Assembly (NCBI RefSeq): GCF_000003815.2
Contig: NC_049980.1
Span: 25,123,619 to 25,187,618, forward strand
Length of the DNA: 64,000 bases
From: Branchiostoma floridae
Lineage: Eukaryota; Chordata; Leptocardii; Amphioxiformes; Branchiostomatidae
Direction of reading: 5' to 3'
Part shown: one piece after another, positions 46,301-56,470 of the stretch
Layout: every line of letters begins with the position of its first letter
Position numbering within the stretch: position 1 is the first letter of the stretch
Made by a program: the position numbers and the translations under genes
The notes under the pieces: generated by a model
What the model was told of the DNA's origin: nothing
Seen by the model: the letters and a program-made list of their open reading frames with translations, nothing else
Databases searched by the model: none

Positions 46301-47536
46301 AAGTTGAGCATCTCGAGGTTATACTGAGTGCAGTCAACAGTTCACCTATCGGTCACTGCGTAGTGTATAAATCTCAGGCAAAGTCCCTTTGTTGACACAT
46401 TGTGAGCCTTTTGTGTTTTCTTGTTTGAGTATTGATTTTTTTCTTTCCGGCCGTCTTTCTATTGGCTGTGCCGGACAACGCCCCCAAACGCTTGTCAAGT
46501 AGGAATCAAGGCGTTGGTGAAAGGGTTAAATGTGTTCTTATGTGTTCGCAGTAGTAGACTACGCAGCAGCAGTTAAATGTTTGGTCTGAATGATTTTCTG
46601 TTGACACGGGGACAACATTACCTTTTGGAGGCGCCCTCGACAGGACGACGCCTAACCCGACTGCCAGACCAACCACCGCTAGGATGAGGATCTGTGAGAA
46701 CACAGCCATACATGCACGGAGTCATTTCAAGCACTGATAGGAACATCGATTGGTTCTGTGTTCCAATTCCTTCCCTTTTCTTCAGACAATAAGCAATTCT
46801 CTTATATCAGACGTACCTTCTATATTAAAAATGTAATCCCCTGGAATATTTTCGCGGGTGCGGCTTTTAATGCGGTATGCTTGCGTTATCCACCATTGAA
46901 TTGTGCATATGTGCTAAAGGTAAACAACCATATATCAAACGTGTCCCTGTTCTTAGTCGGACTGTGTATAGTATGTCAGAGTGAACAGTTACAAAGTGTC
47001 GTACCAGTGCGCCACCTGCGAGCAGTCGCTTCTTGGACGAGACGCCGCCGAACTTGATATCACGCGGAGACTGAAATAAAGGGGAGCAGAAATGAAAACG
47101 TGATGGTGAAAGTTGCTTTGTTTTTTCTCCTTAAATCATTAACCTATATCCGTTTTCGGCTTGCAATTGTGGTAGTAGCACTTGCCACCTGCACTGCGTG
47201 CTCGACCTCCGATCAACACCAGATACCACTTTTCTAAGACTGAGTTAGTCCACGTCAACTTTCCAAGTAAAGTAAAAAGTACATATAGACAACAACTGTG
47301 GAATGCGGATGTGTAAAGCACTTTATACGTCGTTATACAAGAAAGTAAACATGGCCATATTCTGTATATAAATGGTTTAATACTGAAGCTACTACGTTGA
47401 CTGCTATCACTCGTGTGTATTTTTACAGACGTGCACGGTCTGATCTGGACCGAAAGTAAAAAATGGGCATGGTACTTACTTCCTCCAGTCCGAAGTCCTT
47501 GTCCTGGAACTCCAGCCGGTCAGAAGATCGGTTCAT
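34359..47536 (-). CDS. Type II membrane ENPP phosphodiesterase with two SEA domains
   Basis: Exons, 5' to 3' on minus: 47536-47480, 47070-47005, 46691-46622, 44472-44279, 44097-43860, 43663-43533, 43116-42879, 42736-42680, 42452-42361, 41937-41858, 41501-41382, 40873-40764, 40406-40341, 40179-40107, 39733-39625, 39315-39272, 39132-39045, 38834-38803, 38545-38421, 38069-38003, 37861-37774, 37276-37089, 36917-36866, 36717-36569, 36322-36193, 36000-35920, 35510-35378, 35093-34922, 34511-34359. About 1067 aa: short cytoplasmic tail, one membrane helix (about 37-59), two SEA domains, phosphodiesterase domain, nuclease-like domain. ENPP1/3 family residues are present: SMDGF, YPTKTF with the nucleophile Thr, D/H in QPDLAGH, VADHG, and H in GGEHGYDN. 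The calcium loop reads DYNFDGLRD. All junctions fit except 42879/42736, which is one base out of phase. Likely an ectoenzyme hydrolysing nucleotide or lipid phosphodiesters. Confidence 0.9.
34740..34830. repeat. MITE end fragment in the last ENPP intron
   Basis: GCTTAGGTCACATTTCTAAA followed by CTAGGGCATTAGGCGAC resembles the ends of the element at 35678-35881. Only one end is clear. Confidence 0.4.
35125..35210. repeat. Near-perfect 41-bp-arm palindrome (ENPP intron 27)
   Basis: Left arm 35125-35165 and right arm 35170-35210 are close reverse complements, sharing CCTATGTTATATCTTTAAG, with a loop of about 4 bases. Such a tight, well-matched palindrome should be a recent event. Confidence 0.85.
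35678..35881. repeat. MITE with GTCACATTTCCA ends (ENPP intron 26)
   Basis: Left end TTAGGCCTACGTCACATTTC; right end the inverted GGATATGTGACGTTAGCCTTA. The subterminal GGATCCATCCGGG and GTCCCGGCCCCGG are also inverted. About 204 bp, no coding sequence. Confidence 0.7.
37387..37610. repeat. Interspersed repeat 'F', copy 1 (ENPP intron 21)
   Basis: Shares with 42005-42225 the ordered blocks GTTAGTACATGGGCCACCCC, ATCTCGGTTGG, GAGAAGGC.CCTCGAGC, GGGCTAGCAACCC and ATACACTGC.ACTGAA. There are no inverted ends, so a SINE or other retroelement fragment is possible. Confidence 0.7.
42005..42225. repeat. Interspersed repeat 'F', copy 2 (ENPP intron 9)
   Basis: Same orientation and block order as 37387-37610, with roughly four fifths matching by eye. 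A shorter piece with GCTCGAGGAGGTGCCTCGA and CGTTAAA lies near 59655-59720. Confidence 0.7.
42879..44472 (-). CDS. ENPP exons 4-7: tandem SEA domains
   Basis: Each SEA domain is encoded by two exons. The first half reads EVVLSF...[21 protein letters not shown] and [27 protein letters not shown] (split for length) in the two copies. The second half reads [19 protein letters not shown] and [19 protein letters not shown]. These fit the SEA pattern of a strand, a dS-x-x-F helix, and a Y-x-G-x-x-V-x-x-F strand. Both modules have the same phases, 1 outside and 0 inside, so each is a symmetric 1-1 unit and the pair looks like a tandem exon duplication. SEA domains usually sit next to the membrane in glycosylated surface proteins. 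Confidence 0.85.
45558..45868. repeat. 311-bp inverted repeat (ENPP intron 3)
   Basis: Arms of about 140 bp meet near 45715. The outer ends are GTGGGTTCACATGTGCGTAT and the inverted ATACGCATGTGTGACCCCAC; near the centre GAGTTAGCTGGGTCGCTAAC faces GTTAGCTAACTCATCTGGC. It has the form of a foldback element. Confidence 0.8.
46622..47536 (-). CDS. ENPP exons 1-3: cytoplasmic tail and membrane anchor
   Basis: The start at 47536-47534 opens [10 protein letters not shown] and is followed by a donor at the GAA codon (GTAAGT). Exon 2 ends ...[11 protein letters not shown] and exon 3 continues [17 protein letters not shown]. Together they form a basic stop-transfer flank (KKR) before a 20-plus residue hydrophobic helix, the pattern of a type II protein. 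An internal ATG in the intron just before exon 3 (46709) is not needed and would delete the tail. Confidence 0.85.
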
Positions 47537-48850
47537 GGTCTCAGACAATATTTTCTTATCGTGGAAAAAAAAGTTTTTTACCCGTTACAGTATATCATAC
47601 ATGTATACCCTTCAAGCAGAGAAACAAATATTGGTGGGTAAATCTGTACGTGGTATGTGACGTTTTCCCACCCGCTTCCATGGGTGGACCGAAAACGGGA
47701 GATACTAAATAAAAGGTCACAAAATTACCCACCAACCCCTCTTTGGAGAGTAAATGTAAAGGGACTCAACATAACCTGCAAGCGGTTGCACTTGGACGAC
47801 GCATTGGTTTTCAAAGTGTACGCTGGGCCTTTGCACCAGTATTCTGCTTATGGCAACAAATAAACCACTTTACTCAGGCCACATTGTTTGCCACTATGCT
47901 TTGACAAGATGTAAAAAATAAATTGACAACGCATGATTTCGTTAGCATGCTTTGGTGTCTACTGGTGACGTTTAGAACGTTTTGTTTACAATGAAAATGT
48001 TTGAACTTTCATTTACATTTTGTAAATAAACGTCGACACCGTGAAGAACTTCTATCTGATAGACACAACAAGCATAAGCGAGCTAAAGGAGAAACGTCAG
48101 TTTGCTGTAAAGGAGTTACGACGAATATAGTACATGCTGAAAGCTTTACCTCTTCGATGTAGTTAATGGTCGAAGACTAGTAATAAGGAGAATTATCCCT
48201 CTGTTGCTTGACCGCCTTCCCACTTGCGTGTGTCACAGTCACCCACAAACTTGGCGCTCGACCAGACCCTTTCCTATCTTGCCGTTACCACAGGAACGAG
48301 TCAGAGGTAGGATGGGTCCACCTAGGTTTGGCTGACTCTCGGCCTGGTTGGGTCTAAAAAATCTAGCCTTTAAGCCGAAACGACTAACGGACTAACTTAC
48401 ATCCAAAAGAAGAAAAATGATGTAAAATAAAGCTGAAGAAACGGTATCAATGAATTTCTATATGTCAACTGACATCGGGAACACCCCTTTCTGTAGTGAG
48501 TCCGGCCATGACTACAAACACGCCCCCAAGTGTCACAGTTGAGTGTGTCACGTCCTTTAATCAAGGACGTTATATAGTCTCTAAGCAGACGTGCCAGCTG
48601 GATGACAAATGAGAAGAATTCGGCTAAATAGGGACAAATAAGTTACCATGGAACCTCAGTCAGTCTTTTGCAGTCTATCCCGCCGGCCGGTCAGTTCACT
48701 TCTAGGCGCCTAGGCCAATTATAATTATACTAGGGTTTTGTTCCTCCCCATTTAATACGGGAGACTGGTAGACTAGACGTTATATAAGTTCAAGGACATT
48801 AATATATTCTTGATGAGTTATATAACGTCCTTGCCCCAATCTCCCATGAC
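47537..48850. other. Upstream region of ENPP, no gene seen
   Basis: Probable ENPP 5' UTR and promoter zone without a clear TATA box. Inverted ends GGTGGGTAAAT and ATTTACCCACC-like sequence bracket about 47631-47743. AAGGACGTTATATA (48563) and TATATAACGTCCTT (48818) form another loose inverted pair. No coding exon is supportable. Confidence 0.45.
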
Positions 48851-49227
48851 CTACGAAGGACCATTGGGACAAAACCTGTTTTAGCGAAGGAGCTGTGTGC
48901 TCACAGCGAAGGGGCTGCATGCTCGGCGAACGAGCTGTGTGCTCACAGCGAAGGGGCTGCATGCTCGGCGAAGGAGCTGTGTGCTGACAGCAAATGGGCT
49001 GTGTGCTCAGCGAAGTACCTGTGTGCTCGGGGAAGGAGCTGTGTGCTCACAGCAAAGGGGCTGCATGCTCGGCAAAGGATCTCTGTGCTCACAGCAAAGG
49101 GCTGTGTGCACCAGGCTGAAGTTGGCCGCCGATTGGTAGCCGCCGATCCAGCCGCCGATTCGTCATTAGACAAAATATAGCATCCCATTCAGACGCCCAT
49201 TCGAAGAAACAAAAAATTCCTAATTTC
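48851..49227 (+). repeat. Minisatellite-bearing repeat, copy 1
   Basis: Starts CTACGAAGGACCATTGGGAC and runs through about 230 bp of a 42-bp tandem unit built of two similar halves (GAGCTGTGTGCTCACAGCGA and GGGGCTGCATGCTCGGCGAA). It ends after GACGCCCATTCGAAGAAAC. Because 42 is a multiple of three, several frames stay open by chance. An inverted copy is at 53251-53670. Confidence 0.85.
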
Positions 49228-49380
49228 CTTTAAAAGCTTAAATGGATATCAATAACTGCTAGATATTGTCTGTTACCGCCCGATGTATGTATATATAAAC
49301 ATAAATAATAACAGAAAGTATGATATCAACAATTAAGGACAAATAGTAGGCCCAATGGACGGCCAACTTCAGCCTGGTTT

Positions 49381-49735
49381 AAAATCGGCTGCCATTCGTA
49401 TACGGCTTGTAGAGCAATCTGCTACTTATCTAGACGTGGCCTGTGAATCTTTAAGACGAATTTAGATAGCGCATACCCTAACGTATTCAAAACAAGTATC
49501 AAATCTTACGGGCCGAATTTAATTAATGATAGAGGGGAATTAATTAATAGGAAATACCCAAGCAAAGGGGATGCTAAAATCGGCTGCCATATGGCTTGTA
49601 GAGCACTCTGCTACTTATCTAAATCTCTCCCGTGAACTTTTAATACGAATTTAGATTGCATATACACCAACGTATTCAATACAATTATCAAATCTTAAGG
49701 GCCGGATTTAATTGATAAACTAGAGGGGAACGTAT
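49381..49735 (+). repeat. Tandem duplication with about 193-bp period
   Basis: AAAATCGGCTGCCAT starts two successive copies (49382 and about 49575). Both contain GGCTTGTAGAGCA.TCTGCTA, TACGAATTTAGAT-like sequence, ACGTATTCAA and ATCAAATCTTA.GGGCCG. Function unknown. Confidence 0.75.
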
Positions 49736-49809
49736 TATACTAAAAACTTTCGCTGGCGTTTTAATGTAAGTATCATTAACTGCCTGTTTAGATCAAGTTT
49801 GACTGTATA

Positions 49810-49907
49810 TACTGTAAATGCAGGCTCTTTCGCGGTGGTTTTCTATTCGCGGTTTTCGCGGTGGCCTCTTCATAGCGAACTCAAAACCACCGCAAACATT
49901 TCCCTTC
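49810..49907. repeat. MITE 'A', left part
   Basis: Starts TACTGTAAATGCAG and includes TTCGCGGTGGTTTTC and AAACCACCGCAAACATTTC. The right terminal CTGCATTTACAGTA is missing. Confidence 0.65.
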
Positions 49908-50027
49908 TGTGTTCTGTCCGTGCCGTCTACGGCACTCCCTTCTCACAACATGTATGTAGTATAACGTTACATTGTCAAAGTATGATGACATTTAGTTCGC
50001 ATTCATTCATTTCTACATAACACCTAC

Positions 50028-50182
50028 TGTATAACACCATGGTATACAACTACAAGTATTACTGTACTAGTAATCAGAGGGTAGATATGGTTAGGTCAGT
50101 GACTGTCACAGTTGATCACGCCAGCACTGTCAAAGTCAAAAGTGGACTGTTCTGGTCGTTTGTAGCACCCTTGACGAGTAAC
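50028..50182 (+). repeat. Direct repeat, copy 1 (unoccupied)
   Basis: Starts GTATAACACCATGGTA and contains CAGTTGATCACGCCAGCACT, then GTCAAAAGTGGACTGTTCTG and a GAGTAAC end. The same sequence flanks the TTAA element at 51322-52276, so this copy shows the site without the insertion. Confidence 0.75.
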
Positions 50183-51321
50183 ATGTAAGACTTTTTCTTT
50201 GGTTTGGCAAACAGTATAGTCATTTTTGACGTACGTCTCTTTTAAGAATTTATCTTTGAACAAAATAAGTTTTGGTGACAATATACAATATAGTGTTGAC
50301 AATACAGTGCGTATCTAATTTGAATATTCTCACGACACCCCCACATCTGGTGATCGTCACGAGACTTACAAATACGTGTACCATACCTGCTCTTTTCTTT
50401 TACACATATATGATTTGCTGGTCTTAAATGTTGTTGTGTCCCATCAACATAGGTCAACACCTGATCATTTCTATCGGTTTGTGCTTCTATCAAACTTTGT
50501 TCTATAAACCACAAGCGTATAAAATGAAAACTATGTCATAGTCGATCCAGGAAGTTATCAAATATTGAGTTCGGACACCTTACTGGATTTCTAAGCATAC
50601 CAGCATTTTTGTGAGCATGTTGTTAAAACTTCGTCCAAAAATGCACACAAAATCACAGTTAATTCATCTTAGTTGAAACCTCAGCATCATTGTCGAATGT
50701 ACACTGCACATCGCTGAGTCCTTACCTGAGAGTTTACTTGTCGTGCCTTCTTCCTCTGAATACAGAAGTCAAAAGAGACCGTGTGATGTGTTCATTTAGA
50801 GTTATGTCAGCTGTATATTCAGGTGTTACCCATTTAGTTACAGGGGTGTTTAAACGTAATCTGAGGCGTTTTGTCGGAATTCAGATGGCTGTAAATATTT
50901 TGTATTTAAAAACATTAATTCAGGTTGAATTTGCAACTTGTTGCGTTACTTTTTTTCCACATTTTCACCATCAGTATACAATAGCAAGCCGTGAAAATAT
51001 GTGATAGCCGATCGCGACCAATTCCCATTTGGACAAATATGGCTGACAAGTCAAGTGGTTGTGGGACTAGTTTATATTTAAAACATTCCCACGGCAAAAC
51101 AAAGTCGTTTTCATACGCCGTGAACATCACTGTGTAGTGTTACTAGTGTCAACTTATGTTGTATAAAATTGTGACTTGATGACAAGATTCTATAATACAT
51201 ACTTTTTTTCTGCTCAGGTGCTGTGAATACACATGAATACTTTTTTTGGGGTTCGTAATTATTCATTTCACCGTGTATAACACCATGGTAGGAAAGTTGT
51301 ACTGTCTGTACTATGTATTAA

Positions 51322-52276
51322 CCCTATTCAGACCGGGCTTTTTTGATCATCCCTGGACCGTGGGGGGGGGGGGGGGGGGGCTTTTGAGGCCCTCCACTTC
51401 TAAGTCCTCTAACTCTTGAACGACGTGCCGTAGGGCCACCAAATTTTCAGGACATGATATGGACATAATATCTGAGGAGTATTTGACGTTTGACGTTACG
51501 TTGACGTAAGAAGACGTAATTATGACGTCATCAATTTGATTATATTGGCCGGACCCATGAAAATAGGGTATTCTCAGAAAAATTCAAGTTATACTACAAA
51601 AATGTAACAACAAGTGCAGATAACAGAATAATAATGTTTATTACGACTTGTATTGCCAATAGCAACATCGATGACGTCATAATGACGTCATAAAATGACG
51701 TCATGCACATCTAATATACGAGTTAGGCTCCGCCATATTATATCCACCACCGTGAATTTTTAAAACTACTTTTTTTGCAACAAATAATCACAAAGGGCAA
51801 TGGAAATAGACTAAATTCATTCATTTAGATGGTTTTTGATGAAAAATACCAGGTAGTTACAAATTTTAAGGGATAATTAGCTTATTATTCTTGATCTGGC
51901 CATACGGTCCGCCATCTTGGATTTTGGGCTGATGACGTCATCACATTAGCATAATTTATGCATATATAATTATGAAAGATATGCTAAATAATATAAAATT
52001 TTATTTATGTAACAAAATACCAGTAATATAGCAAATAAATGTGAAAAATACATTGCTAGAACCAAAAATAGTGATTTTTGGCAAAACTGCCTGTCAGCAA
52101 ACGGTTGCCATGGCAACACGAAAAAATAGAAAATTTGTCAAACTTCGCAAATTTGTTGCCAACAATATTTTAGGAAAACTCACCAAATTTGGTGGCTTTA
52201 GCGTAAGGCGTTCTGGCGTTATAGGACATCGAAGTTGGCGCGGGCCTCAAAAGCCCCCCCCCCGGTCTGAATAGGG
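51322..52276. mobile_element. TTAA-flanked non-autonomous transposon (piggyBac-like)
   Basis: 955 bp. Ends CCCTATTCAGACCGG and CCGGTCTGAATAGGG are perfect inverted repeats, each flanked by TTAA (51318-51321, 52277-52280), the target duplication of the piggyBac superfamily. Just inside are GCTTTTGAGGCCC and its inverse next to runs of G (51362-51380) and C (52253-52262). There is no transposase frame. The interior has five perfect TGACGTCA palindromes (51523, 51672, 51683, 51696, 51933). Confidence 0.85.
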
Positions 52277-52280
52277 TTAA

Positions 52281-52378
52281 GAGAGTAGTTACGGATCAGT
52301 AACAGTTGATCACGCCAGCACTGTCAAAGTCAAAAGTGGACTGTTCTGTCCGTTTGTAGCACCTTTGCCGAGTAACCA
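52281..52378 (+). repeat. Direct repeat, copy 2 (right part, after the inserted element)
   Basis: Continues the repeat interrupted at 51317: AACAGTTGATCACGCCAGCA and GTCAAAAGTGGACTGTTCTG match 50115-50160. The left part of this copy is about 51273-51317. Confidence 0.7.
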
Positions 52379-52459
52379 CTAATTGTGGCTTCCGACTGGC
52401 GGTTGGTAAATGTGCCGGGTTTTCCATTACAGTGCAGTACTCACATGCATGGATGGTGC

Positions 52460-52546
52460 ACCCGCGAACTCAGAACCACCGCGAATACTCCATTTTCCCT
52501 CTACCGCTAAATTTAAATCCCCGCAAACGTAAATGCATTTACAATA
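52460..52546. repeat. MITE 'A', right part
   Basis: CGCGAACTCAGAACCACCGC, TACCGCTAAATTTAAATCCC and the terminal AAATGCATTTACAATA match the right half of the family. No left terminus is seen here. Confidence 0.6.
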
Positions 52547-53250
52547 CTCGGTAAAAATGACTATAAACTCTCTACGCTCTTGTTATTTGCGTCGACATGT
52601 AAGCCCCAAACATGTGGACGCCTGTCAGTATAATTAGTTCATTTTCGAATCGGTCCAACATCAGGTCCACTGTTTTACGTCCGGTTTTACCGGACAGGTC
52701 CAACAAGAAAAATCGGTATAATTATACTTCACTGCACAACCTTTTCAGCCATGCTTATATCTATTGTCGTGTTGCAGCAGAATATGAGAAATGTGAACTC
52801 AAATTTTGGACTCTTGAAACCTCTTTCACGGTGTACTTTGTTATGATGCTGACTTGAACCTTTTTTCTACCTTAAAATAGTATGAACTTCTTAATTTCAT
52901 TATGTGACAGACGAATACATTACATGTAGTAATTTGGGTGATTTGGTATAGGGGAAGTTTTTGCACAAAATGTGGAGAGAAGTACCACATTATAGATCCA
53001 GTGTACACTGCATCAAAGGTACATAAAGTCTGTTTTGTTTTTTTAAAATCAGTTCCCCTCAATATGCTGTAAAATACAACAGGTTTTTCATAAAAGCCTA
53101 GCAACAGTTGCCATGTAAAATCTAGATCTGGCTTCTTTTGGCTCCACCCCTAGACTTGTTTCCATTTTTGTACTGAACACATATGCCAAGTTTCATGCTT
53201 TAACCATAATTTGAACAATTTTTGCACCAATCCCCTAGACAATTCCCTAT

Positions 53251-53670
53251 GAAATTAGGAATTTTCAGTTTCTTCGAATGGGCGTCTGAATGGGATCCTA
53301 TGTTTTGTCTAATGACGAATCGGCGGCTGGATCGGCGGCTACCAATCGGCGGCCAACTTCAGCCTGGTGCACACAGCCCTTTGTTGTGAGCACATGATCC
53401 TTCGCCGAGCATGCAGCCCCTTTGCTGTGAGCACACAGCTCTTTCGCTGTGAGCACACAGGTACTTCGCTGAGCACACAGCCCATTCGCTGTGAGCACAC
53501 AGCTCCTTCCCCGAGCACACAGCCCATTTGCTGTCAGCACACAGCTCCTTCGCCGAGCACGCAGCCCATTCGCTGTGAGCACACAGCTCATTCGCCGAGC
53601 ATGCAGCCCCTTCGCTGTGAGCACACAGCTCATTCGCCAAAACAGGTTTTGTCCCAATGGTCCTTCGTAA
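53251..53670 (-). repeat. Minisatellite-bearing repeat, copy 2 (inverted)
   Basis: Reverse complement of 48851-49227 with more tandem units. It starts AATTAGGAATTTTCAGTTTC and ends GTCCCAATGGTCCTTCGTAA. The two copies face each other across about 4.0 kb. Confidence 0.85.
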
Positions 53671-53756
53671 TGACCAGATACTGAATTCAAGTAATAACGA
53701 CTACGTGAACTGTCAATGCAAGAAACAAAGCTTAACGCGTTGTGTGTTCGGGTTTA

Positions 53757-53920
53757 TAATCTTCAAGCAGATCTTGCGCGGCATAAGACAGTAACGTTAT
53801 CATATTAAAGCTGGGGAAGGGGTTAAGCCGGCAGAGGAGTAAATTGGCCACTCTGCCGGCTAAACCCCTTCCACAATATGATGACTGTCTTATGCCACGC
53901 AAGATCTGCTTGGAGATTAC
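53757..53920. repeat. Inverted repeat of about 70-bp arms
   Basis: AATCTTCAAGCAGATCTTGC, GGCATAAGACAGT and GGGGTTAAGCCGGCAGAG return inverted as CTCTGCCGGCTAAACCCC, GACTGTCTTATGCC and GCAAGATCTGCTTGGAGATT. The loop is about 12 bases. Confidence 0.85.
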
Positions 53921-54078
53921 GGGTTTAGGCTTATAACCATGCTTATAACATTTTGTAGCAAGAGAGTCCGACATTCGGCCAGCGCACGATTCGAATGTAT
54001 CGTATGCCACGGCGAATGCACTGCTACTTTTACTATGCCGATCAGATGGCTGCCTGACCATCATTCAGTGAGTTGGAA

Positions 54079-55596
54079 ATAACGGAAGGTGCTGTAACTT
54101 CGGACGTAAATTAACGAGTTCGACATCGAATTGTATCAGTGTCAGTTGTCTAAAAACTGTTGCGTTTTGACTAATGATAAATGAGAGTGGTGGTGTTTGG
54201 GAATTTTCCGTTCAGGAGTTTACTTTACATCATCTGTGCACGATTTACACCATGAATCTCGGCCGGTAAAACAGAAAATTGTTGTTGTAAATATTGCGTT
54301 CCACATTGTTCCATTCTAAATAGGGTACCCTAACTTCGGATTACAAATACCTCTGTTTCTCTTTGACTCATTGGAACAATTTTAAGAAAACAGAAAGAAG
54401 AATTTTGTGTCAACTAACTTCAGCTTCCCTCTGGTTCGTATTTTTGGACCGTGCGTAAATTTCCGCCAATGCAAGGCCCGCTGTAACTTAGCGATTGTTT
54501 ACGCCGCTTGTTGCATTCCAAGTCACTTCAACGCTGACGATCTGTTGCTTCGTTTGGCGATGAGAGTAAATACTTCATTTCACACCCATGGCTCTTGAGT
54601 ATGAGCGCACAAAATGCCACAAATTTGTTACAAGAATGCCGAAAGTGTCGGCAGGCATGTTAACACCGGAAACAGATATGCTGACCCCTGCACGGCACCG
54701 CATGTGATCTCAAAGTATGCGGCAAATCCCTCCATCAGTTCAGTGCAAAGTCATTAATATATTTGAACCAAATCCTCGATTTTTTTGGGGACCGCTAGCT
54801 GTGTTTTACTTGGTTTATTTTAGGGCATGCAATGAGAAATTCACTTTCAATTATGTTCGTGTTATGATGCACTCAGCGATTTGCATATTGTCAGATGGGC
54901 GGGCCGCGCGCTGACTTCAAAGCCTGTCGCGAACTTTATGTGAGTCTAAGGTTTCATGCAGACATGAGTTTGCTACATCAATGATCCAGTCGCGTCGTGT
55001 TTCGTCAGCCGGTCACTGAGATTTTTCAAACTCAAACTTATACGACGTGTATAAGCTAGATAAATGCAATTTTACCGATTTGCGAGTCCTACTTGACTTA
55101 TGTACAGCGCGACCAGAGGTACCTGCACTGTTGTAGGTACATTTCGAACAGCGGTCAACAGATATGTCCGTGACGTAACTTCGGGAGGGCGTTCGACGCC
55201 ACGATTACTTCGTAATTTCAGGTCAGTTTGATTGCCAGATAAACTCCCCAGTACCCAAGTTATTGGTGTTTTGTATAGCTTTATGCCTCATGTCTAAAAC
55301 AACTAAATTTGCAAGGTGATTGTTGAGTAAGTTAAATGTAAGAGGCGCCACTACACAGTGACCTTGTTTCGAACGTAGCCATTTTAAATGCTCAAATTCC
55401 TTGGTTACGCAAAAATCGATTATTGTACACAAAACCGTGTTTCATCCAGACGACAGCTGTGTGCATTAACTTGGGTTCTTCGCGATTTTATTCAGCACTA
55501 TTGATGAATACAAACATGCCTCATTTCTGCATAAAGGGACAATCAAAAATTAATCCGAAGTTACAGCACATCCGAAGTTACAGCACCCCCCGTTAT
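54079..55596. mobile_element. 1.5-kb DNA element with 26-bp inverted ends and GTAACTTCGG motifs
   Basis: Both ends read ATAACGG, two bases, then GGTGCTGTAACTTCGGA (right end inverted), a 26-bp inverted repeat with two mismatches. The core TAACTTCGG recurs inside the element (54333, 55175 and a second copy near the right end), like the subterminal motifs of hAT- or Mutator-type elements. No long open frame is present, so it is non-autonomous. Confidence 0.7.
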
Positions 55597-56470
55597 CTGT
55601 GTTCCGTTCTACAGCACAGGTAATGATGAATTAACCCTCAGTGTGTGTGTTGACGTGTGGTTTGTTTCATGTGTATAGACGCTAGTCATGGCTGAATGGG
55701 CGCTGGAAATGGGTCCAAATGTTGCTGTGCCCCGCCCATCTCCTCACCCCTCCCACCCCTGAGGGCCTGAACCTGGCCTGAGCCATAGCTCCATCCAGCA
55801 AAGCGGCTTCTTGTGATGATGCAGATGCTGGTTGAACTTGTGTATGGACTCTACATGTTTGTCCAGCAATGCTTTATTTCTCTAATGTTATATAGCGCTA
55901 TATGATAATACCAGAAGAAGAAAAAATCGTAACGTTTATTTCATGAAGCAGTTTTTGTTAACGATAAAGGAGAGCGGCCCAAACTTGAAATTCTAATTCC
56001 TAGCTGACCGAAGATTCTACTCTGCTGTTCTCAATTTAATTTTCCCATCATTTCACATCATAGGGATTCACAGATAACTGTTGCCACACTTACTGAGAGA
56101 CACTCAACACTTCTGATGTCAAGTCTTAAGTCTGTTAACGTTACCTCTCAAACATCCATTTGGGATGACACAGATGGTTTGCTGGTTGAAGTTTTGTATG
56201 GACTCTACATGTTTGTCCAGCCATGATGTCAGCCATATACTCTAAGTCTAACGTTATATAGCGCTATATGATGATGCCAGAAGAAGAAAAAATCGTAACG
56301 TTTATTTCATGAACAGAATTTTTTAATATCAATAACCATTATGCACCGCATTACCAATGTGTTCCATTGTTTCTGCACTAGCCCCCAGCCCATTCTGCAG
56401 CCAGTGTTTTGACATCAGCCATTGTGTCACACATCATATCTCTTCTGTCGTTGATAATTATATACTTATG
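55597..56470. other. Gene-free stretch with a direct repeat
   Basis: The segment 55822-55950 recurs at 56168-56318: GGACTCTACATGTTTGTCCA, GTTATATAGCGCTATATGAT, CCAGAAGAAGAAAAAATCGT and ACGTTTATTTCATGAA occur in order in both. No coding exon is seen. Confidence 0.6.

Noticed and set aside
44498-46600. Somatomedin-B exons in the large ENPP intron
   Set aside because: I looked for Cys-rich frames on the minus strand between the anchor and SEA exons and found none. The flanking exons already join in phase.
46506-46709. ENPP start at the ATG immediately upstream of the membrane exon (46709)
   Set aside because: The ATG lies before a good acceptor at 46692-46693. Two upstream exons join in phase and supply the expected basic cytoplasmic tail.
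48897-49139. Open frames across the minisatellite (also 53298-53690)
   Set aside because: The 42-bp unit is a multiple of three, so frames stay open in several registers and on both strands. No start context, splice structure or domain supports a protein.
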